Shown piece by piece: positions 37,351 to 47,165 of a stretch of 64,000 nucleotides of DNA. The stretch spans positions 3,286,001 to 3,350,000 of the forward strand of contig NZ_CP032155.1 of NCBI RefSeq assembly GCF_008329905.1, read 5' to 3'. Every line of letters begins with the position of its first letter. Within the stretch, counting starts at the first letter, position 1. Source of the stretch: Mycobacterium sp. ELW1. Its GTDB lineage: Bacteria > Actinomycetota > Actinomycetes > Mycobacteriales > Mycobacteriaceae. The notes under the pieces are model-generated. The model made no database searches. It had not been told where the DNA came from and worked only from the letters and a program-made list of their open reading frames with translations. Both the position numbers and the translations under genes were made by a program.

Positions 37351-39056
37351 GCCCGCCGACCGTGTCGCAGGTGCTCACCTGGCGGCCGCAGGCGCTGGTC
37401 GAGGTCGCCGGCGCGTGGGACGACGCCGCGAGCCGGCTGCAGGCTCAGGCCGACGCCGTCGACGACGAGGTGGCCGGCAGCGCCGGCGTGTTCACCGGGT
37501 CGGCCGCGAGCGCGGCACGCGAAGCCATCGGCCCGACCACCGCGGGTCTGCGCGGGGTGTGCCGGGCACTGATCCTGGCCGCCGCGCAGGCGCGGGACGC
37601 GGCCGCGGTCATCACCCGCTGTCGCGACCGGGTCCTGGCGGTGGTGGCCGACGCCCGGCGCGACGGATACGGGGTGAACGAGGACGGGACGGTCGATCCC
37701 CCGGCGGCACCGTCAGAGCTTCTGGTGGTGTGCAGCGGCGGTTCCGATGCGGTGGCGCGCACGATGCTGGACGTGCGGGCGGCCGAGCTGACTCGCGTTC
37801 TGCACGGGGCGCTGTCGGCGCTCGGCGCGGCCGATGCGGAGGCGGCGACCGCGATCGACGCGGCGTTCGATGCCACCCCGGCCGGCCCGGCACCGGTTCG
37901 GCCGGCAGGGGCCGCAGGCAATCCGGTGGCCGACTGGCCACACCTGAGCCAGGACAGCATCGCCGCGGCGGTGACCGGGATGTCCGACGCCGACCGACAG
38001 CGGCTGATCGAGTCGAGGCCCCACGAGGTGGGCAACACCGACGGCGTGCCGTGGGAGACCAGGATCGCCGCCAACCGGATCAACATCGCCGATGCGATCC
38101 TCGACCAACGCCGTCGCATCGAGGTGCCCGACGAGGTCAAATTGCGGGCCGCCGTCGCACCGACGCTGGAAGCAGCTGATGCCGAACGACTTTGGGCGAC
38201 ACTGCACGCAGACCCGACCATGCGAGCCGCGGCGATTGCCGCGTACGACCGCGACGCACGCAGTCGCATCGCCTACTACGAGAGCCTGCTCGCCGACGTT
38301 CCCGATCCGGTGGACCGTGATCGCCGCGTGCCCAGACAGATCCTGGCATTCGACCCGCAGCGCGAGAGCTTCATCGAGTTGTCCGGTGACCTGACCCGGG
38401 CACACGCACTCGCGGTGCTGGTTCCCGGGCTCAACACCACCTTCGAGGGCGCAGCCGACGATGTCGCGACGGCGCGGCGTTTTGTCGCCGGATCCACCGG
38501 AGACGTCGCGATGATCACCTATCTGGGTGGCCCCTTCCCCACCGGGCAGCTGCTCGCCGGGGTCGCCGACGCCGCCGATCCGCGCTATGCGCTCACGATG
38601 GCGCCGCGACTGGTGGCGTTCAGCGAAGACGTCGAACGCCGCGCCGGTTCCATGCCCGTGACCTATATCGGCCATTCGTACGGCGGGTCGATCCTGGGCA
38701 CCGCGGAATGTTTCGGGCTCACCGCCGACCGGGTGATCTACGTCGAGGCCGCGGGCGCCGGTGTGGGCGTTCATGATCCGTCGGACTGGCACAACCGCAA
38801 CCCGGATGTGTTGCGATTCTCCCTGACCGCGCCCGGCGATCCGATCGGCCTGGTGCAGGGCATCCCGCTCGGGCCGCACGGGGCCGACCCCGACCAGTTA
38901 CCCGGTGTGATCCCGCTGGCGGCCGGACGCACCCTCACCGGCGGGCCGATGGGCGGACTGTCGTCGCACAGCGACGTCCTCAACGAGCCGTCCGACGCGT
39001 GGCGCAACATCCTGGCGGTCATCACCGGCGACCGCGAGCACATCCGGGTCGGTTGA
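37347..39056 (+). CDS. DUF1023 alpha/beta hydrolase with helical N-terminal domain
   Basis: 569 residues. The N-terminal ~100 residues are Ala-rich helices (EVAGAWDDAASRLQAQADAVDDEVAGSAGVFTGSAAS) with a WXG100-like feel, followed by a long helical middle part. The C-terminal third is the DUF1023 alpha/beta hydrolase: ALAVLVPGLNTTFEGAADDV, then nucleophile motif IGHSYGGS and RVIYVEAAGAG. The catalytic Ser lies in GHSYG and the His is probably in SSHSDVLN. No signal peptide is seen. Similar two-domain proteins occur in mycobacteria (Rv2079-like). Coupled to the small gene upstream by GTGA. Substrate unknown; a secreted or toxin-like role is only a hypothesis. Confidence 0.75.
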   Translation: MSPPTVSQVLTWRPQALVEVAGAWDDAASRLQAQADAVDDEVAGSAGVFTGSAASAAREAIGPTTAGLRGVCRALILAAAQARDAAAVITRCRDRVLAVVADARRDGYGVNEDGTVDPPAAPSELLVVCSGGSDAVARTMLDVRAAELTRVLHGALSALGAADAEAATAIDAAFDATPAGPAPVRPAGAAGNPVADWPHLSQDSIAAAVTGMSDADRQRLIESRPHEVGNTDGVPWETRIAANRINIADAILDQRRRIEVPDEVKLRAAVAPTLEAADAERLWATLHADPTMRAAAIAAYDRDARSRIAYYESLLADVPDPVDRDRRVPRQILAFDPQRESFIELSGDLTRAHALAVLVPGLNTTFEGAADDVATARRFVAGSTGDVAMITYLGGPFPTGQLLAGVADAADPRYALTMAPRLVAFSEDVERRAGSMPVTYIGHSYGGSILGTAECFGLTADRVIYVEAAGAGVGVHDPSDWHNRNPDVLRFSLTAPGDPIGLVQGIPLGPHGADPDQLPGVIPLAAGRTLTGGPMGGLSSHSDVLNEPSDAWRNILAVITGDREHIRVG

Positions 39057-39062
39057 GATCGG

Positions 39063-40259
39063 CTACGCCACTGGGTAATCCGGCAGCGCCACGCGCTGCC
39101 CCACCCCGGCGGATGCGCGCGACAACAGCGCCGTCGCAGCCTTGGCGGCCGGGCTTGCCGCGGCGCGGGCAACGCCACGGAGCGTCGCGATGCCAATCCG
39201 GCTGCGCGGGTTGGCAATCCGCAGCACTCCCGGCCGTACGACGGGCGCCGAGTCCGCGAACGGCTGCATGCGGTGCTGGTATCGGCCCAGGGCCGCCGCA
39301 TGATCGGAGGTGGCGGCCAGTTCGCCGGCGAGGATATAGGCACCGATCAGCGCCAGGCTGGTGCCCGCACCGCCGAAGGTGGCGTTGCAGAACGCGCAGT
39401 CGCCGAGCAGGCCGATGCGGCCCTTGCTCCACGAGGGCACGCGAATCTGGCCGGCGACCGAGAAGTACATCGGCGCACCGGCTTCGATCTCGCGCAGAAT
39501 GCGCGGAGCGGCACCGCCGACATCGGCGAAAGTCTTACGCAGGATCGCGATCTGGTCACCCGGATCGAGATCTTCGATACCGCGGACATCGGAGATGAAG
39601 GTCAAGATGGCTCTGGTGCTGCCCAGGTTGTCCGGTCGCAGATGCACTCCGCGGGATCGTGTCGCGTGCTGCCAGTTCCACCATTGGTCATCGCTGTCGG
39701 ACCGAGGGATGGTGGCGTAGGCGAAGTACATTCCCAGATCGTTGACCTCGTCGGCGCTGACGAATCGGCGCGATCGGGAGCGCAGACCTTCGGCGACGAT
39801 CACGACGTCGGAGTCGAGCACGCTGCCGTCGTCGAGCACGGTGGTGACGTAGTCGCCGTGATCGGTGAGGTCGGTGATCTGGGTGCCGAAGCGGTAGTCG
39901 GTCTGACCCTCGGTGCGTTTGATCAGAATCCGCGACAGTTCGCCGCGTAGGATCTCCAGTTCCGCGGTCGGGCCGTCGGGGCCGCCCGGTGCACCGACCG
40001 GAAAGGAAGCCGCAGGCTTCCCGGTTGCGGTGACGAACCGGGTTCCGACCTCACCGGTGTTGGCCCGGCGTACCTCGTCTTCGATGCCCATCTTGCGCAC
40101 GACTTCCCTTGCCGCACCACGGATGTCGACGTTCTGGCCTTCGTCGCGGCGCTGGGGGTAGCGCTCGATCACCGTGGTGCGCCAACCGCGCGCGGCCAGT
40201 TGGTCGGCCAGCGCCGGCCCGGCGATACCCGCACCCGAGATGACGGCGTGCGAGCTCAG
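39063..40259 (-). CDS. FAD-dependent monooxygenase, probable CTG start
   Basis: 398 residues if read from CTG 40259. The Rossmann dinucleotide motif [29 protein letters not shown] lies between 40259 and 40170; starting at the first GTG (40172) would remove it. No ATG, GTG or TTG is in frame between those points. The CTG overlaps the prcA stop (CTGA), and a GGAGG lies 7 bp before it. Further flavin motifs: GLRSRSRRF (the DG-like region) and [35 protein letters not shown] (GD motif). PHBH-like, substrate unknown. It lies downstream of prcA and could be co-translated with it. Confidence 0.78.
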   Translation of the reverse strand: MSSHAVISGAGIAGPALADQLAARGWRTTVIERYPQRRDEGQNVDIRGAAREVVRKMGIEDEVRRANTGEVGTRFVTATGKPAASFPVGAPGGPDGPTAELEILRGELSRILIKRTEGQTDYRFGTQITDLTDHGDYVTTVLDDGSVLDSDVVIVAEGLRSRSRRFVSADEVNDLGMYFAYATIPRSDSDDQWWNWQHATRSRGVHLRPDNLGSTRAILTFISDVRGIEDLDPGDQIAILRKTFADVGGAAPRILREIEAGAPMYFSVAGQIRVPSWSKGRIGLLGDCAFCNATFGGAGTSLALIGAYILAGELAATSDHAAALGRYQHRMQPFADSAPVVRPGVLRIANPRSRIGIATLRGVARAAASPAAKAATALLSRASAGVGQRVALPDYPVA

Positions 40260-41032
40260 GAGGTGGCCTCCGCGGCGCCCTCGGCGGCGGGCTCGTCACC
40301 CGCACTGGGCAGCAAGGCCTCCAACGCCGAACCGGTGATCCGCCGGAATGCCCGTCGCGGCCGCTTCGCATCCAGGATGGCCACCTCCAGGGTGGCCGGG
40401 CCCAGCACCCGCGGCTCGGCCGGCGGGGTGCTGCTACCGCTGGCGCCGGTGCCGTTGATACCGGCCCGCAACGCCTCGACGGCGATACCGACCGCATCCT
40501 TCAGCGGCGCGTTCTCGGAGTAGGACTCCTTGAGCGCGGTGATGATCGGCTCGGTGGTGCCACCCATGACGACGAAGTGCGGTTCATCGGCGATCGAGCC
40601 GTCGTAGGTGATCCGGTACAGCTCAGGGGGTTTCGTTTCGCCGTAATGGGCCACCTCGGCCACACACAGCTCCACCTCGTAGGGCTTGGCCTGCTCGGTG
40701 AAGATCGTTCCGAGGGTCTGTGCGTAGACGTTGGCGAGCTGGCGCCCCGTCACATCGCGACGGTCGTAGGCGTACCCGCGGGTGTCGGCGAACTGGATGC
40801 CGCCGCGGCGCAGGTTGTCGAACTCGTTGAACCGGCCCACGGCGGCGAAGCCGACGCGGTCGTAGAGCTCACTGATCTTCTGCAGGGACCGCGACGGGTT
40901 CTCCGCGACGAACAGCACCCCGGAGTCGTAGGCCAGCACGACCACGCTGCGGCCCCGGGAAATGCCTTTGCGCGCAAGCTCGGAACGCTCACGCATCGCC
41001 TGCTCAGGCGAGATGAAGTATGGGAAGCTCAC
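40256..41032 (-). CDS. prcA: proteasome subunit alpha
   Basis: 258 residues. Forms the outer alpha rings of the 20S proteasome. The N-terminal gate segment [34 protein letters not shown] is typical, and the Ntn fold follows ([31 protein letters not shown]). The C-terminal ~35 residues are Ala/Glu/Pro-rich and disordered. The gene follows prcB with no gap (stop and ATG adjoin) and its stop overlaps the CTG of the monooxygenase. Confidence 0.97.
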   Translation of the reverse strand: MSFPYFISPEQAMRERSELARKGISRGRSVVVLAYDSGVLFVAENPSRSLQKISELYDRVGFAAVGRFNEFDNLRRGGIQFADTRGYAYDRRDVTGRQLANVYAQTLGTIFTEQAKPYEVELCVAEVAHYGETKPPELYRITYDGSIADEPHFVVMGGTTEPIITALKESYSENAPLKDAVGIAVEALRAGINGTGASGSSTPPAEPRVLGPATLEVAILDAKRPRRAFRRITGSALEALLPSAGDEPAAEGAAEATS

Positions 41033-41911
41033 TTAGTCCACCCGCGGTGCTTCGTTGCTGGGTCCTGTGCCGGGCCCGAATGTGTTTGTCGTGGAACGCT
41101 TTTCGATCACCTCGCGAGCGAGCGCGGAGATCCGGTCCTCGGGAACGTCGGTGGCGCCCTCGGCCTCGATCGTGACGGCCGTCGGGTATATGCCGCGCAC
41201 CAGGTCCGGACCGCCCGTTGCCGAGTCGTCGTCGGCGGCGTCGTAGAGCGCCTCCACAGCGGCCCGCAACGCCGAATCCGCGTCGGTGACACCGGGATAG
41301 AGCTTCTTGATCGACGACTTGGCGAACAGCGAACCGGATCCCACCGACTGGTAGCCCTCTTGCTCGATGTTCCAGCCACCGGCGGCGTCGAACGACACGA
41401 TCCGTCCGGCAGCTTCCGGATTCGGGTCATCGAGGTCATAACCCACCAGCAGCGGCAGTGCGACGAAGCCCTGCAGTGCCGCGCCGAGATTGCCGCGCAC
41501 CATCGTCGACAGCCGATTCACCTTGCCGGGGAACGTCAGCGGGACGCCCTCGACTTTTTCGTAGTGCTCCAGTTCGACGGCGTACAGCCGGGCGAACTCC
41601 ACGGCGATCGCGGCGGTGCCGGCGATACCGGTGGCCGTGTAGTCGTCGGTGATGTACACCTTCTGCACATCCCGGCTGGCGATCATGTTGCCCTGGGTGG
41701 CGCGGCGATCGCCGGCGATCAGCACTCCACCCGGATACCTCAGCGCGACGATCGTGGTGCCGTGCGGCAGCGCGTCACCGGGCAGCACACCGCTCGCGCC
41801 GGTGCTGGTCGGCAGCAGCTGGGGCGCTTCCCGCCGGAGATAGTCGGAAAACGAGGACAGATCGGTCAGAGGTGAGCTGGTGGCAAGGCGATCAGAGAAC
41901 GGCCAGGTCAC
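41033..41911 (-). CDS. prcB: proteasome subunit beta
   Basis: 292 residues with a propeptide. Autoprocessing after Gly51 would expose Thr52 ([13 protein letters not shown]) as catalytic nucleophile of the mature subunit. Conserved structural motifs: [39 protein letters not shown]. It overlaps pup by 4 bp and precedes prcA, giving pup-prcB-prcA-monooxygenase in one transcript. Confidence 0.97.
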   Translation of the reverse strand: MTWPFSDRLATSSPLTDLSSFSDYLRREAPQLLPTSTGASGVLPGDALPHGTTIVALRYPGGVLIAGDRRATQGNMIASRDVQKVYITDDYTATGIAGTAAIAVEFARLYAVELEHYEKVEGVPLTFPGKVNRLSTMVRGNLGAALQGFVALPLLVGYDLDDPNPEAAGRIVSFDAAGGWNIEQEGYQSVGSGSLFAKSSIKKLYPGVTDADSALRAAVEALYDAADDDSATGGPDLVRGIYPTAVTIEAEGATDVPEDRISALAREVIEKRSTTNTFGPGTGPSNEAPRVD

Positions 41912-42102
41912 TGTCCGCCCTTTTGCACGTATGCACGCACGAAGTCCTCAGCGTTCTCTTCCAGGACGTCATCGATCTCGTCCAGCAGATCATCGGTCTC
42001 TTCCGCGAGCTTGTCGCGACGCTCTTGCCCGCCGGCACCGGTGCTACCGAGGTCGTCATCCTCGCCGCCCCCGCCGCCACGCTTGGTCTGCTCTTGAGCC
42101 AT
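41908..42102 (-). CDS. pup: prokaryotic ubiquitin-like protein Pup
   Basis: 64 residues, disordered and acidic, ending G-G-Q. The C-terminal Gln must be deamidated to Glu by Dop before PafA can attach Pup to lysines. The Gly-rich N-terminal part ([11 protein letters not shown]) engages Mpa, and the central helix ([33 protein letters not shown]) binds the Mpa coiled coils. A GGAGG precedes ATG 42102. The only Lys near the C-terminus is in VQKGGQ. Confidence 0.98.
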   Translation of the reverse strand: MAQEQTKRGGGGGEDDDLGSTGAGGQERRDKLAEETDDLLDEIDDVLEENAEDFVRAYVQKGGQ

Positions 42103-42207
42103 CGCTGCCTCCTGCTCGGGATCGGCGACTGTGTCGTGCCATTCGGCACGGGCCGCCGGTTCTTCTACCCTACCGGTCGAGACCGGTATTGCTCCGTCTA
42201 ACGAACG
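42103..42207 (-). promoter_or_regulatory. pup-prcBA promoter and leader with two inverted repeats
   Basis: On the minus strand TAGGGT (42172-42167) is the best -10, putting transcription start near 42160 and a leader of about 58 bases. The leader contains a perfect hairpin, GTGCC-GAAT-GGCAC (42149-42136). Just upstream of the -10, ACCGGT-CTCG-ACCGGT (42187-42172) is a perfect inverted repeat that could be an operator or part of a dop terminator. Confidence 0.5.
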
Positions 42208-43716
42208 TCAGGTCGTCAGTTGTTCCACGAGTTGCACTGCGCTGTCGACCGAATCGAGAAGCGCGCCCACGTGGGCTTTGCTACCGCGCAGTGGTTCCAG
42301 GGTCGGGATCCGCACCAGCGAATCACCGCCCAGATCGAAGATCACCGAGTCCCAGCTCGCCGCCGCGATGTCGGCACCGAAGCGGCGCAGGCATTCGCCA
42401 CGGAAATACGCCCGGGTGTCGGTCGGCGGGTTGTCGACGGCGTCGATCACCTCCTGCTCGGTGACCAGACGCTTCATCGAGCCGCGCGCCACCAGCCGGT
42501 TGTACAGACCCTTGTCGAGCCGGACATCGGAGTACTGCAGGTCGACCAGATGCAGTCGCGGCGCAGACCAGCCGAGGTTCTCCCGCTGCCGGAAGCCCTC
42601 CAGCAGCCGCAGCTTGGCCGGCCAGTCCAGCAGCTCAGCGCACTCCATCGGGTCACGTTCCAGCAGGTCCAGGATGTGCGCCCAGGTTTCGACGACCTGC
42701 GTGGCCTGCGGATCGGGGTCGCGCGCATCGACCAGCTTGGCCACCCGATCCAGGTAGATCCGCTGGATGGCCAGCGCGGTGAGTTCCCGGCCGTCGGCCA
42801 GTGCCACGGTGGCCCGCAGCGACGGATCCCGGCTGACCACATGGACGGCGTGCACCGGCCGGGCCAGCGCCAGATCCGACAGATCGAGGCCGAATTTGGG
42901 GCCTTCCTCGATCAGATCCAGGACCAGCGAGGTCGTTCCCACCTTCAGATACGTCGAGGTCTCGGCCAGGTTCGCGTCGCCGATGATGACGTGCAGGCGG
43001 CGGTACTTGTCCGCGTCGGCGTGCGGCTCGTCGCGGGTGTTGATGATGCCGCGCTTGAGGGTGGTTTCCAGGCCGACCTCGACCTCGATGTAGTCGGCGC
43101 GCTGGGACAGCTGAAAACCCGGTTCGTCACCGGACGGACCGATCCCGACGCGGCCGGAACCGGTCACCACCTGCCGCGACACCATGAACGGCGTCAGGCC
43201 CGAGATCACCGCCGAGAACGGCGTCTGACGGCTCATCAGGTAGTTCTCGTGCGACCCGTAGGACGCGCCCTTGCCGTCGACGTTGTTCTTGTACAGCTGG
43301 AGCTTGGCCGCGCCGGGCACGCTGGCCACATGCCGGGCCGCGGCTTCCATCACCCGTTCTCCGGCCTTGTCCCAGATCACCGCATCCCGCGGATCGGTGA
43401 CCTCGGGGGCCGAGTACTCCGGATGGGCGTGATCGACGTAGAGCCGGGCGCCGTTGGTGAGGATCATGTTCGCCGCGCCCACCTCGTCGGCGTCGACGAT
43501 CGGCGGCGGTCCCGACGTGCGGCTCAGGTCGAACCCGCGGGCGTCCCGCAGCGGCGACTCCACCTCGTAATCCCACCGGGTGCGCTTGGCCCGCTGGATG
43601 CCGGCGGCCGCGGCGTACGCGAGCACCGCCTGGGTCGAGGTCAGGATCGGGTTGGCGGTCGGATCGGAAGGCGAGGAGATGCCGTACTCCACCTCGGTTC
43701 CGATGATCCTCTGCAT
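42208..43716 (-). CDS. dop: Pup deamidase/depupylase Dop
   Basis: 502 residues, paralogue of PafA. Dop converts the C-terminal Gln of Pup to Glu and can remove Pup from substrates. The GTEVEYG metal site, the Dop-loop absent from PafA ([18 protein letters not shown] and following), and shared motifs [22 protein letters not shown] and [26 protein letters not shown] are present. ATG 43716 is leaderless (TAGGCT 7 bp upstream). It reads towards pup with a 105-bp gap. Confidence 0.97.
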   Translation of the reverse strand: MQRIIGTEVEYGISSPSDPTANPILTSTQAVLAYAAAAGIQRAKRTRWDYEVESPLRDARGFDLSRTSGPPPIVDADEVGAANMILTNGARLYVDHAHPEYSAPEVTDPRDAVIWDKAGERVMEAAARHVASVPGAAKLQLYKNNVDGKGASYGSHENYLMSRQTPFSAVISGLTPFMVSRQVVTGSGRVGIGPSGDEPGFQLSQRADYIEVEVGLETTLKRGIINTRDEPHADADKYRRLHVIIGDANLAETSTYLKVGTTSLVLDLIEEGPKFGLDLSDLALARPVHAVHVVSRDPSLRATVALADGRELTALAIQRIYLDRVAKLVDARDPDPQATQVVETWAHILDLLERDPMECAELLDWPAKLRLLEGFRQRENLGWSAPRLHLVDLQYSDVRLDKGLYNRLVARGSMKRLVTEQEVIDAVDNPPTDTRAYFRGECLRRFGADIAAASWDSVIFDLGGDSLVRIPTLEPLRGSKAHVGALLDSVDSAVQLVEQLTT

Positions 43717-43723
43717 GGCCGCC

Positions 43724-43729
43724 AGCCTA
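43724..43729 (-). promoter_or_regulatory. -10 element of a leaderless dop promoter
   Basis: TAGGCT on the minus strand, 7 bp before the dop ATG at 43716. Confidence 0.6.
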
Positions 43730-43818
43730 GCCGCCGCTGTTGCGCGCCTGCCGCGTGGACGGTGCCACTTCCGGCTAGGGTGACCTGACCCGAAAGCCCA
43801 TATCGGAGCCGCGCAACG

Positions 43819-44961
43819 ATGACATCACCGGACCGCCACGCCGAAGAACGCTGGTTTCTGGTTCGCGGTCTTCCCGCGGTGGTGCGGCGCGGCGCTCTGT
43901 TGCGCCAGATCTGGGGTCGATCGGTACCGGCACTGGCCGGAGTGGCCGTCTTCGCCGCCAACTCCATCCTGGTGGTGACGTTGTCGGGCAAGCACACCAT
44001 CGACATCGACGGCAGGCCGACCGTCGCCGAGGGATTCCTGCTGGCGCTGATCGTGCTGGTGTCCCCGGTGGCGGCGCTGGTCGGGTGGTTGGTGTCGCGG
44101 ATCGAGCGTCCGCTGTGGCGAGTCGTGGCCGCCAACGTCTCGGTGGCGGTCGCGATCCTCGGGTGCGTCTTCGGCGGTCCGAGCCCGCGCATCATGGTGA
44201 ATCTGGTCCTGGTGGCGATCTCGATCGCCGTCATCGTGGTGGCCACCGCGTCCGGTGTCGGCTCGATCGCGGGCTGGGCTGCGCGGGACACCATGTCGAA
44301 CCTGGCGCTCGCCAGCGGAATGTTCGTCCGCGCGCTACCGGTCGTGCTGCTGACGTTCCTGGTCTTCTTCAACACCTACGTGTGGCTGATGGCGGCGATC
44401 GTCAGCCGCGAACGACTGTGGCTGGCCATCGGATTCCTGTTCGCGATCGCCGCCGCCTTCCTGGTGTCGAGCACCCTGGAGCGGGTCCGCCCGATCCTCG
44501 GCGAGACCGCTGCCACCTCCGAGGACAAGGACCGGCTGGCGGGCACGCCATTCGAGGGCATCGCCGACGAACCCGGCGTCGACCCACTGTCCGGCGCCGA
44601 GCGGGCCAACGTGGTGTTCGTCGTGGCGGCCTCGCAGGTCGGCCAGGTGCTGACGGTCGCGCTGGCCACCGGGACGATCTTCTTCGTACTGGGACTGATC
44701 GTGCTCAGCCCGCCGCTGCTGGCGTCGTGGACGCGTGACAGCGGGCGCAACGACGGTCACATCCTCGGCATGACGCTGCCGGTTCCCGACCCGCTGATCC
44801 AGACGACCATGATGCTCACCGCGATCACGTTCATGTACCTGGCGGCCAAGGCCGTCACCGACAAGGAGTACCGCGCGCAATTCCTCGACCCACTGCTGGC
44901 CGACCTCCGGCTCACCCTGGTGGCGCGGGATCGTTACCGCTCCGCGCGGCGGGGACGCTGA
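43819..44961 (+). CDS. integral membrane protein A of the Pup locus (Rv2113-like)
   Basis: 380 residues with about eight membrane segments in two groups, split by a cytoplasmic or extracytoplasmic loop ([46 protein letters not shown] region, residues ~220-265). The N-terminus has the signature [26 protein letters not shown], shared with the next gene. A TAGGGT at about 43785 may be the -10. The position between dop and mpa is held by Rv2113 in M. tuberculosis. Function unknown. Confidence 0.8.
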   Translation: MTSPDRHAEERWFLVRGLPAVVRRGALLRQIWGRSVPALAGVAVFAANSILVVTLSGKHTIDIDGRPTVAEGFLLALIVLVSPVAALVGWLVSRIERPLWRVVAANVSVAVAILGCVFGGPSPRIMVNLVLVAISIAVIVVATASGVGSIAGWAARDTMSNLALASGMFVRALPVVLLTFLVFFNTYVWLMAAIVSRERLWLAIGFLFAIAAAFLVSSTLERVRPILGETAATSEDKDRLAGTPFEGIADEPGVDPLSGAERANVVFVVAASQVGQVLTVALATGTIFFVLGLIVLSPPLLASWTRDSGRNDGHILGMTLPVPDPLIQTTMMLTAITFMYLAAKAVTDKEYRAQFLDPLLADLRLTLVARDRYRSARRGR

Positions 44962-44962
44962 C

Positions 44963-46126
44963 ATGACGTCGGCCTCGGCCCGTGAGGTTCACGAGTGGTT
45001 CCTGGCCCGCGGCCTGCCTCTGGTCCTGACACGACGGGTGCGTTCGCGACAACTGATCGCGCGGTCGGCGCCGGTGGTCAGCGGCATCGGAGCGTTGATC
45101 GCGGCGACGGCATTGATCGCCGATGTCAGCGACGGTCAGGTGGACGTCGGAACCGTTGTGCGGCTGGGCATCATGGCGGTCGTGCTGACCGCGGCGCCGT
45201 TCGTGCTGTATCTGCTGCACCGTGCCGGCACCACCCGCAGCGAGGCGGGCCGACGAAGCGCCGCCCTGTTGGTGATGGCGTTGTTCGTGATCGGTTTCCC
45301 GCTGGTCGACCGGGGCTGGACGGGGCTGACCGCGGCGGAGGTGGCCGGTTTCGGGGTGATCGCGCTTGTCGCCATCTGGCTGACCTATCTCGGTATCGGG
45401 TCGATTGTCTTGTGGGCGTTCCGATTCGCTTGGGTGCAGTTCGGGGCGCTCGGAACGCTGATGAGTCGCGCGCTACCGCTTCTGATGCTGACCGTGGTGG
45501 TGTATTTCACCGGCGAGCTGTGGCAGCTGTCGGCCCGCATGACGCGTGAACGCCTCTGGCAGACAATCGGTTTCCTGGCATTGGTCGCACTGGTGTTCAT
45601 GGTGGTGACCATTCGTGACGAGGTGTCGGCGCTACGCGAAGACCGCTCGGGTCCGCGCGACACGGCGGCGCTGCTGGCCCGCACACCCCTGGCCACCCGG
45701 ACCGACCCGGAGCGCACGCCGTTGTCGCCGGGCGAACAGGTCAACGTCGTCGCCGTCATGGTGGTCGCGCAGGCGATCCAGGTGGTGTTCTTCACCACCG
45801 GACTGTTCGCGTTCTTCCTCGCGCTGGGCACCATCGCGATTCCCGACGACGTCACGGTGCTGTGGTCGGCCGAGCAGTCGTGCCCGGTGGGTCAACCCCC
45901 CTGCGCCGGAACGTGGTTCGGCATCCACGTGCCGATACCTCAGACGGTGGTGCACACTTCTTTGTTCGTGGCGGTGCTCTCCGGGCTGTACTTCACCGTC
46001 AGCACGAGCGTTGACCCGCTGTACCGGCAGCGGTTCTTCGATCCGTTGGTCGCGGACGTCGCCGTGAGTCTGGCCGGCCGCGACGCGTATCTGGAGATGG
46101 AGGCAAGTGATGACCGAGCGCGATGA
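44963..46126 (+). CDS. integral membrane protein B of the Pup locus, paralogue of A
   Basis: 387 residues. The N-terminus VHEWFLARGLPLVLTRRVRSRQLIARSAPVVSG aligns with the signature of the preceding gene. Membrane segment spacing is the same, as is the central hydrophilic loop before LSPGEQVNVVAVMVVAQAIQVV ([22 protein letters not shown] in A). Only one base separates the genes, so this is a tandem duplication in one operon. The last 17 bp overlap the Rv2114-like gene. Function unknown. Confidence 0.8.
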   Translation: MTSASAREVHEWFLARGLPLVLTRRVRSRQLIARSAPVVSGIGALIAATALIADVSDGQVDVGTVVRLGIMAVVLTAAPFVLYLLHRAGTTRSEAGRRSAALLVMALFVIGFPLVDRGWTGLTAAEVAGFGVIALVAIWLTYLGIGSIVLWAFRFAWVQFGALGTLMSRALPLLMLTVVVYFTGELWQLSARMTRERLWQTIGFLALVALVFMVVTIRDEVSALREDRSGPRDTAALLARTPLATRTDPERTPLSPGEQVNVVAVMVVAQAIQVVFFTTGLFAFFLALGTIAIPDDVTVLWSAEQSCPVGQPPCAGTWFGIHVPIPQTVVHTSLFVAVLSGLYFTVSTSVDPLYRQRFFDPLVADVAVSLAGRDAYLEMEASDDRAR

Positions 46127-46721
46127 CGTATTCGACAAGCGGTACGGGGAGGTGCTGCTGGTGACGGCCGGCCCCGACGGGCCCGAAGCGGCCGTCTACA
46201 ACAGCTTTCCGCTCAACGACTGCCCGGCCGAGCTGTGGGACAAGCTCGACGCCGAGGCGATCGCCAAGGAGCACGGCGCGATGGCCGCGCTGCTGAACGG
46301 CCCGCGACATTGGCTGATGACCACCATCGACAAGGTCGCGCCCGATCGCCAGGAGATCGAGACCTTCGGCGGGATCGACATGATCAAGCAAGCCACGGTC
46401 AAGCTGTCGTCGATGAGCCCCGCGCCGTACACCGTCAACCACGTCGACCGCCGAACCGTGTTCAACTTCGATGCCGGCCGACCGATTTTCGAGCTTGTCG
46501 ACCCGCAGGGACAACGCTGGGTCATGCAGACCTACAGCAAGGCGGTGGACCGCGAACTCGACCTCACGAACCTGGCGAGCTTGGCCACCCGGCTGGATCT
46601 GCCCGAGGGGTGGCGTTACGAGACCCGCACTTTGACCGAACGACTGAGCGTCGACACCACCACTCGCGATGCCCACGTCACGCAGGACAACCTCGGCAAC
46701 AGCTACTCCCTGGAGTTTTGA
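46110..46721 (+). CDS. conserved hypothetical protein (Rv2114-like)
   Basis: 203 residues, soluble, no signal peptide. Conserved features by eye: YNSFPLNDCPAELWDKLDAEAIAKEHGAMAALLNGPRHWLMTTIDKV and FELVDPQGQRWVMQTYSKAVD. These give a mixed alpha/beta protein without an obvious active site. ATG 46110 is preferred to GTG 46107, with GGAGG ending 6 bp before. The start overlaps the upstream membrane protein by 17 bp, so translation is probably coupled. In M. tuberculosis the same gene lies between Rv2113 and mpa. Confidence 0.75.
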   Translation: MTERDDVFDKRYGEVLLVTAGPDGPEAAVYNSFPLNDCPAELWDKLDAEAIAKEHGAMAALLNGPRHWLMTTIDKVAPDRQEIETFGGIDMIKQATVKLSSMSPAPYTVNHVDRRTVFNFDAGRPIFELVDPQGQRWVMQTYSKAVDRELDLTNLASLATRLDLPEGWRYETRTLTERLSVDTTTRDAHVTQDNLGNSYSLEF

Positions 46722-46847
46722 GCTGCTGTAACAACTGACGGTGGCGACGATAACGCTGCGGTAAGGCTCACCTACGCCATACACTCCGGCCATCGTGCGC
46801 CGCCGATGTCGGCAGAGGTGTGCGATATCCGGGTGAAAGGAACCACC

Positions 46848-47138
46848 ATGAAGAAACTCGTGATCACCGGCATCGCCGCTGTGGGATTCGGGTTGGCACT
46901 CGCCTCACCGGCATACGCGGATCAGGACTCCTTCATCACGACACTGGCCAATGACGGCTGGCATGGACCCGTCGACACCGCGGTGGCGCTGGGACAGCAC
47001 ATCTGCAGCGACATCGCCGCGGGTGTTCCGCAGGCGACCACGCTGCAGACCATCTCCGACAACACCACCGACGGCGTCGAGCCGAAGGATGCGGCCTTCT
47101 TCTACAGCGCCGCCGCCTCCCAGCTCTGCGGACACTGA
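46848..47138 (+). CDS. secreted DUF732 family protein
   Basis: 96 residues. Signal peptide MKKLVITGIAAVGFGLALASPAYA with cleavage before DQDSF gives a ~72-residue exported protein. The mature part carries the DUF732 pattern: FITTLANDGWHG..., Cys in HICSDIAAG and in SQLCGH, the two cysteines that would form the disulfide. A GAAAGGA precedes the ATG. DUF732 proteins are common in mycobacterial culture filtrates and of unknown function. It stands convergent to mpa. Confidence 0.88.
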   Translation: MKKLVITGIAAVGFGLALASPAYADQDSFITTLANDGWHGPVDTAVALGQHICSDIAAGVPQATTLQTISDNTTDGVEPKDAAFFYSAAASQLCGH

Positions 47139-47165
47139 CGACGCGACCCTCGGCCCGGCCGGTAC

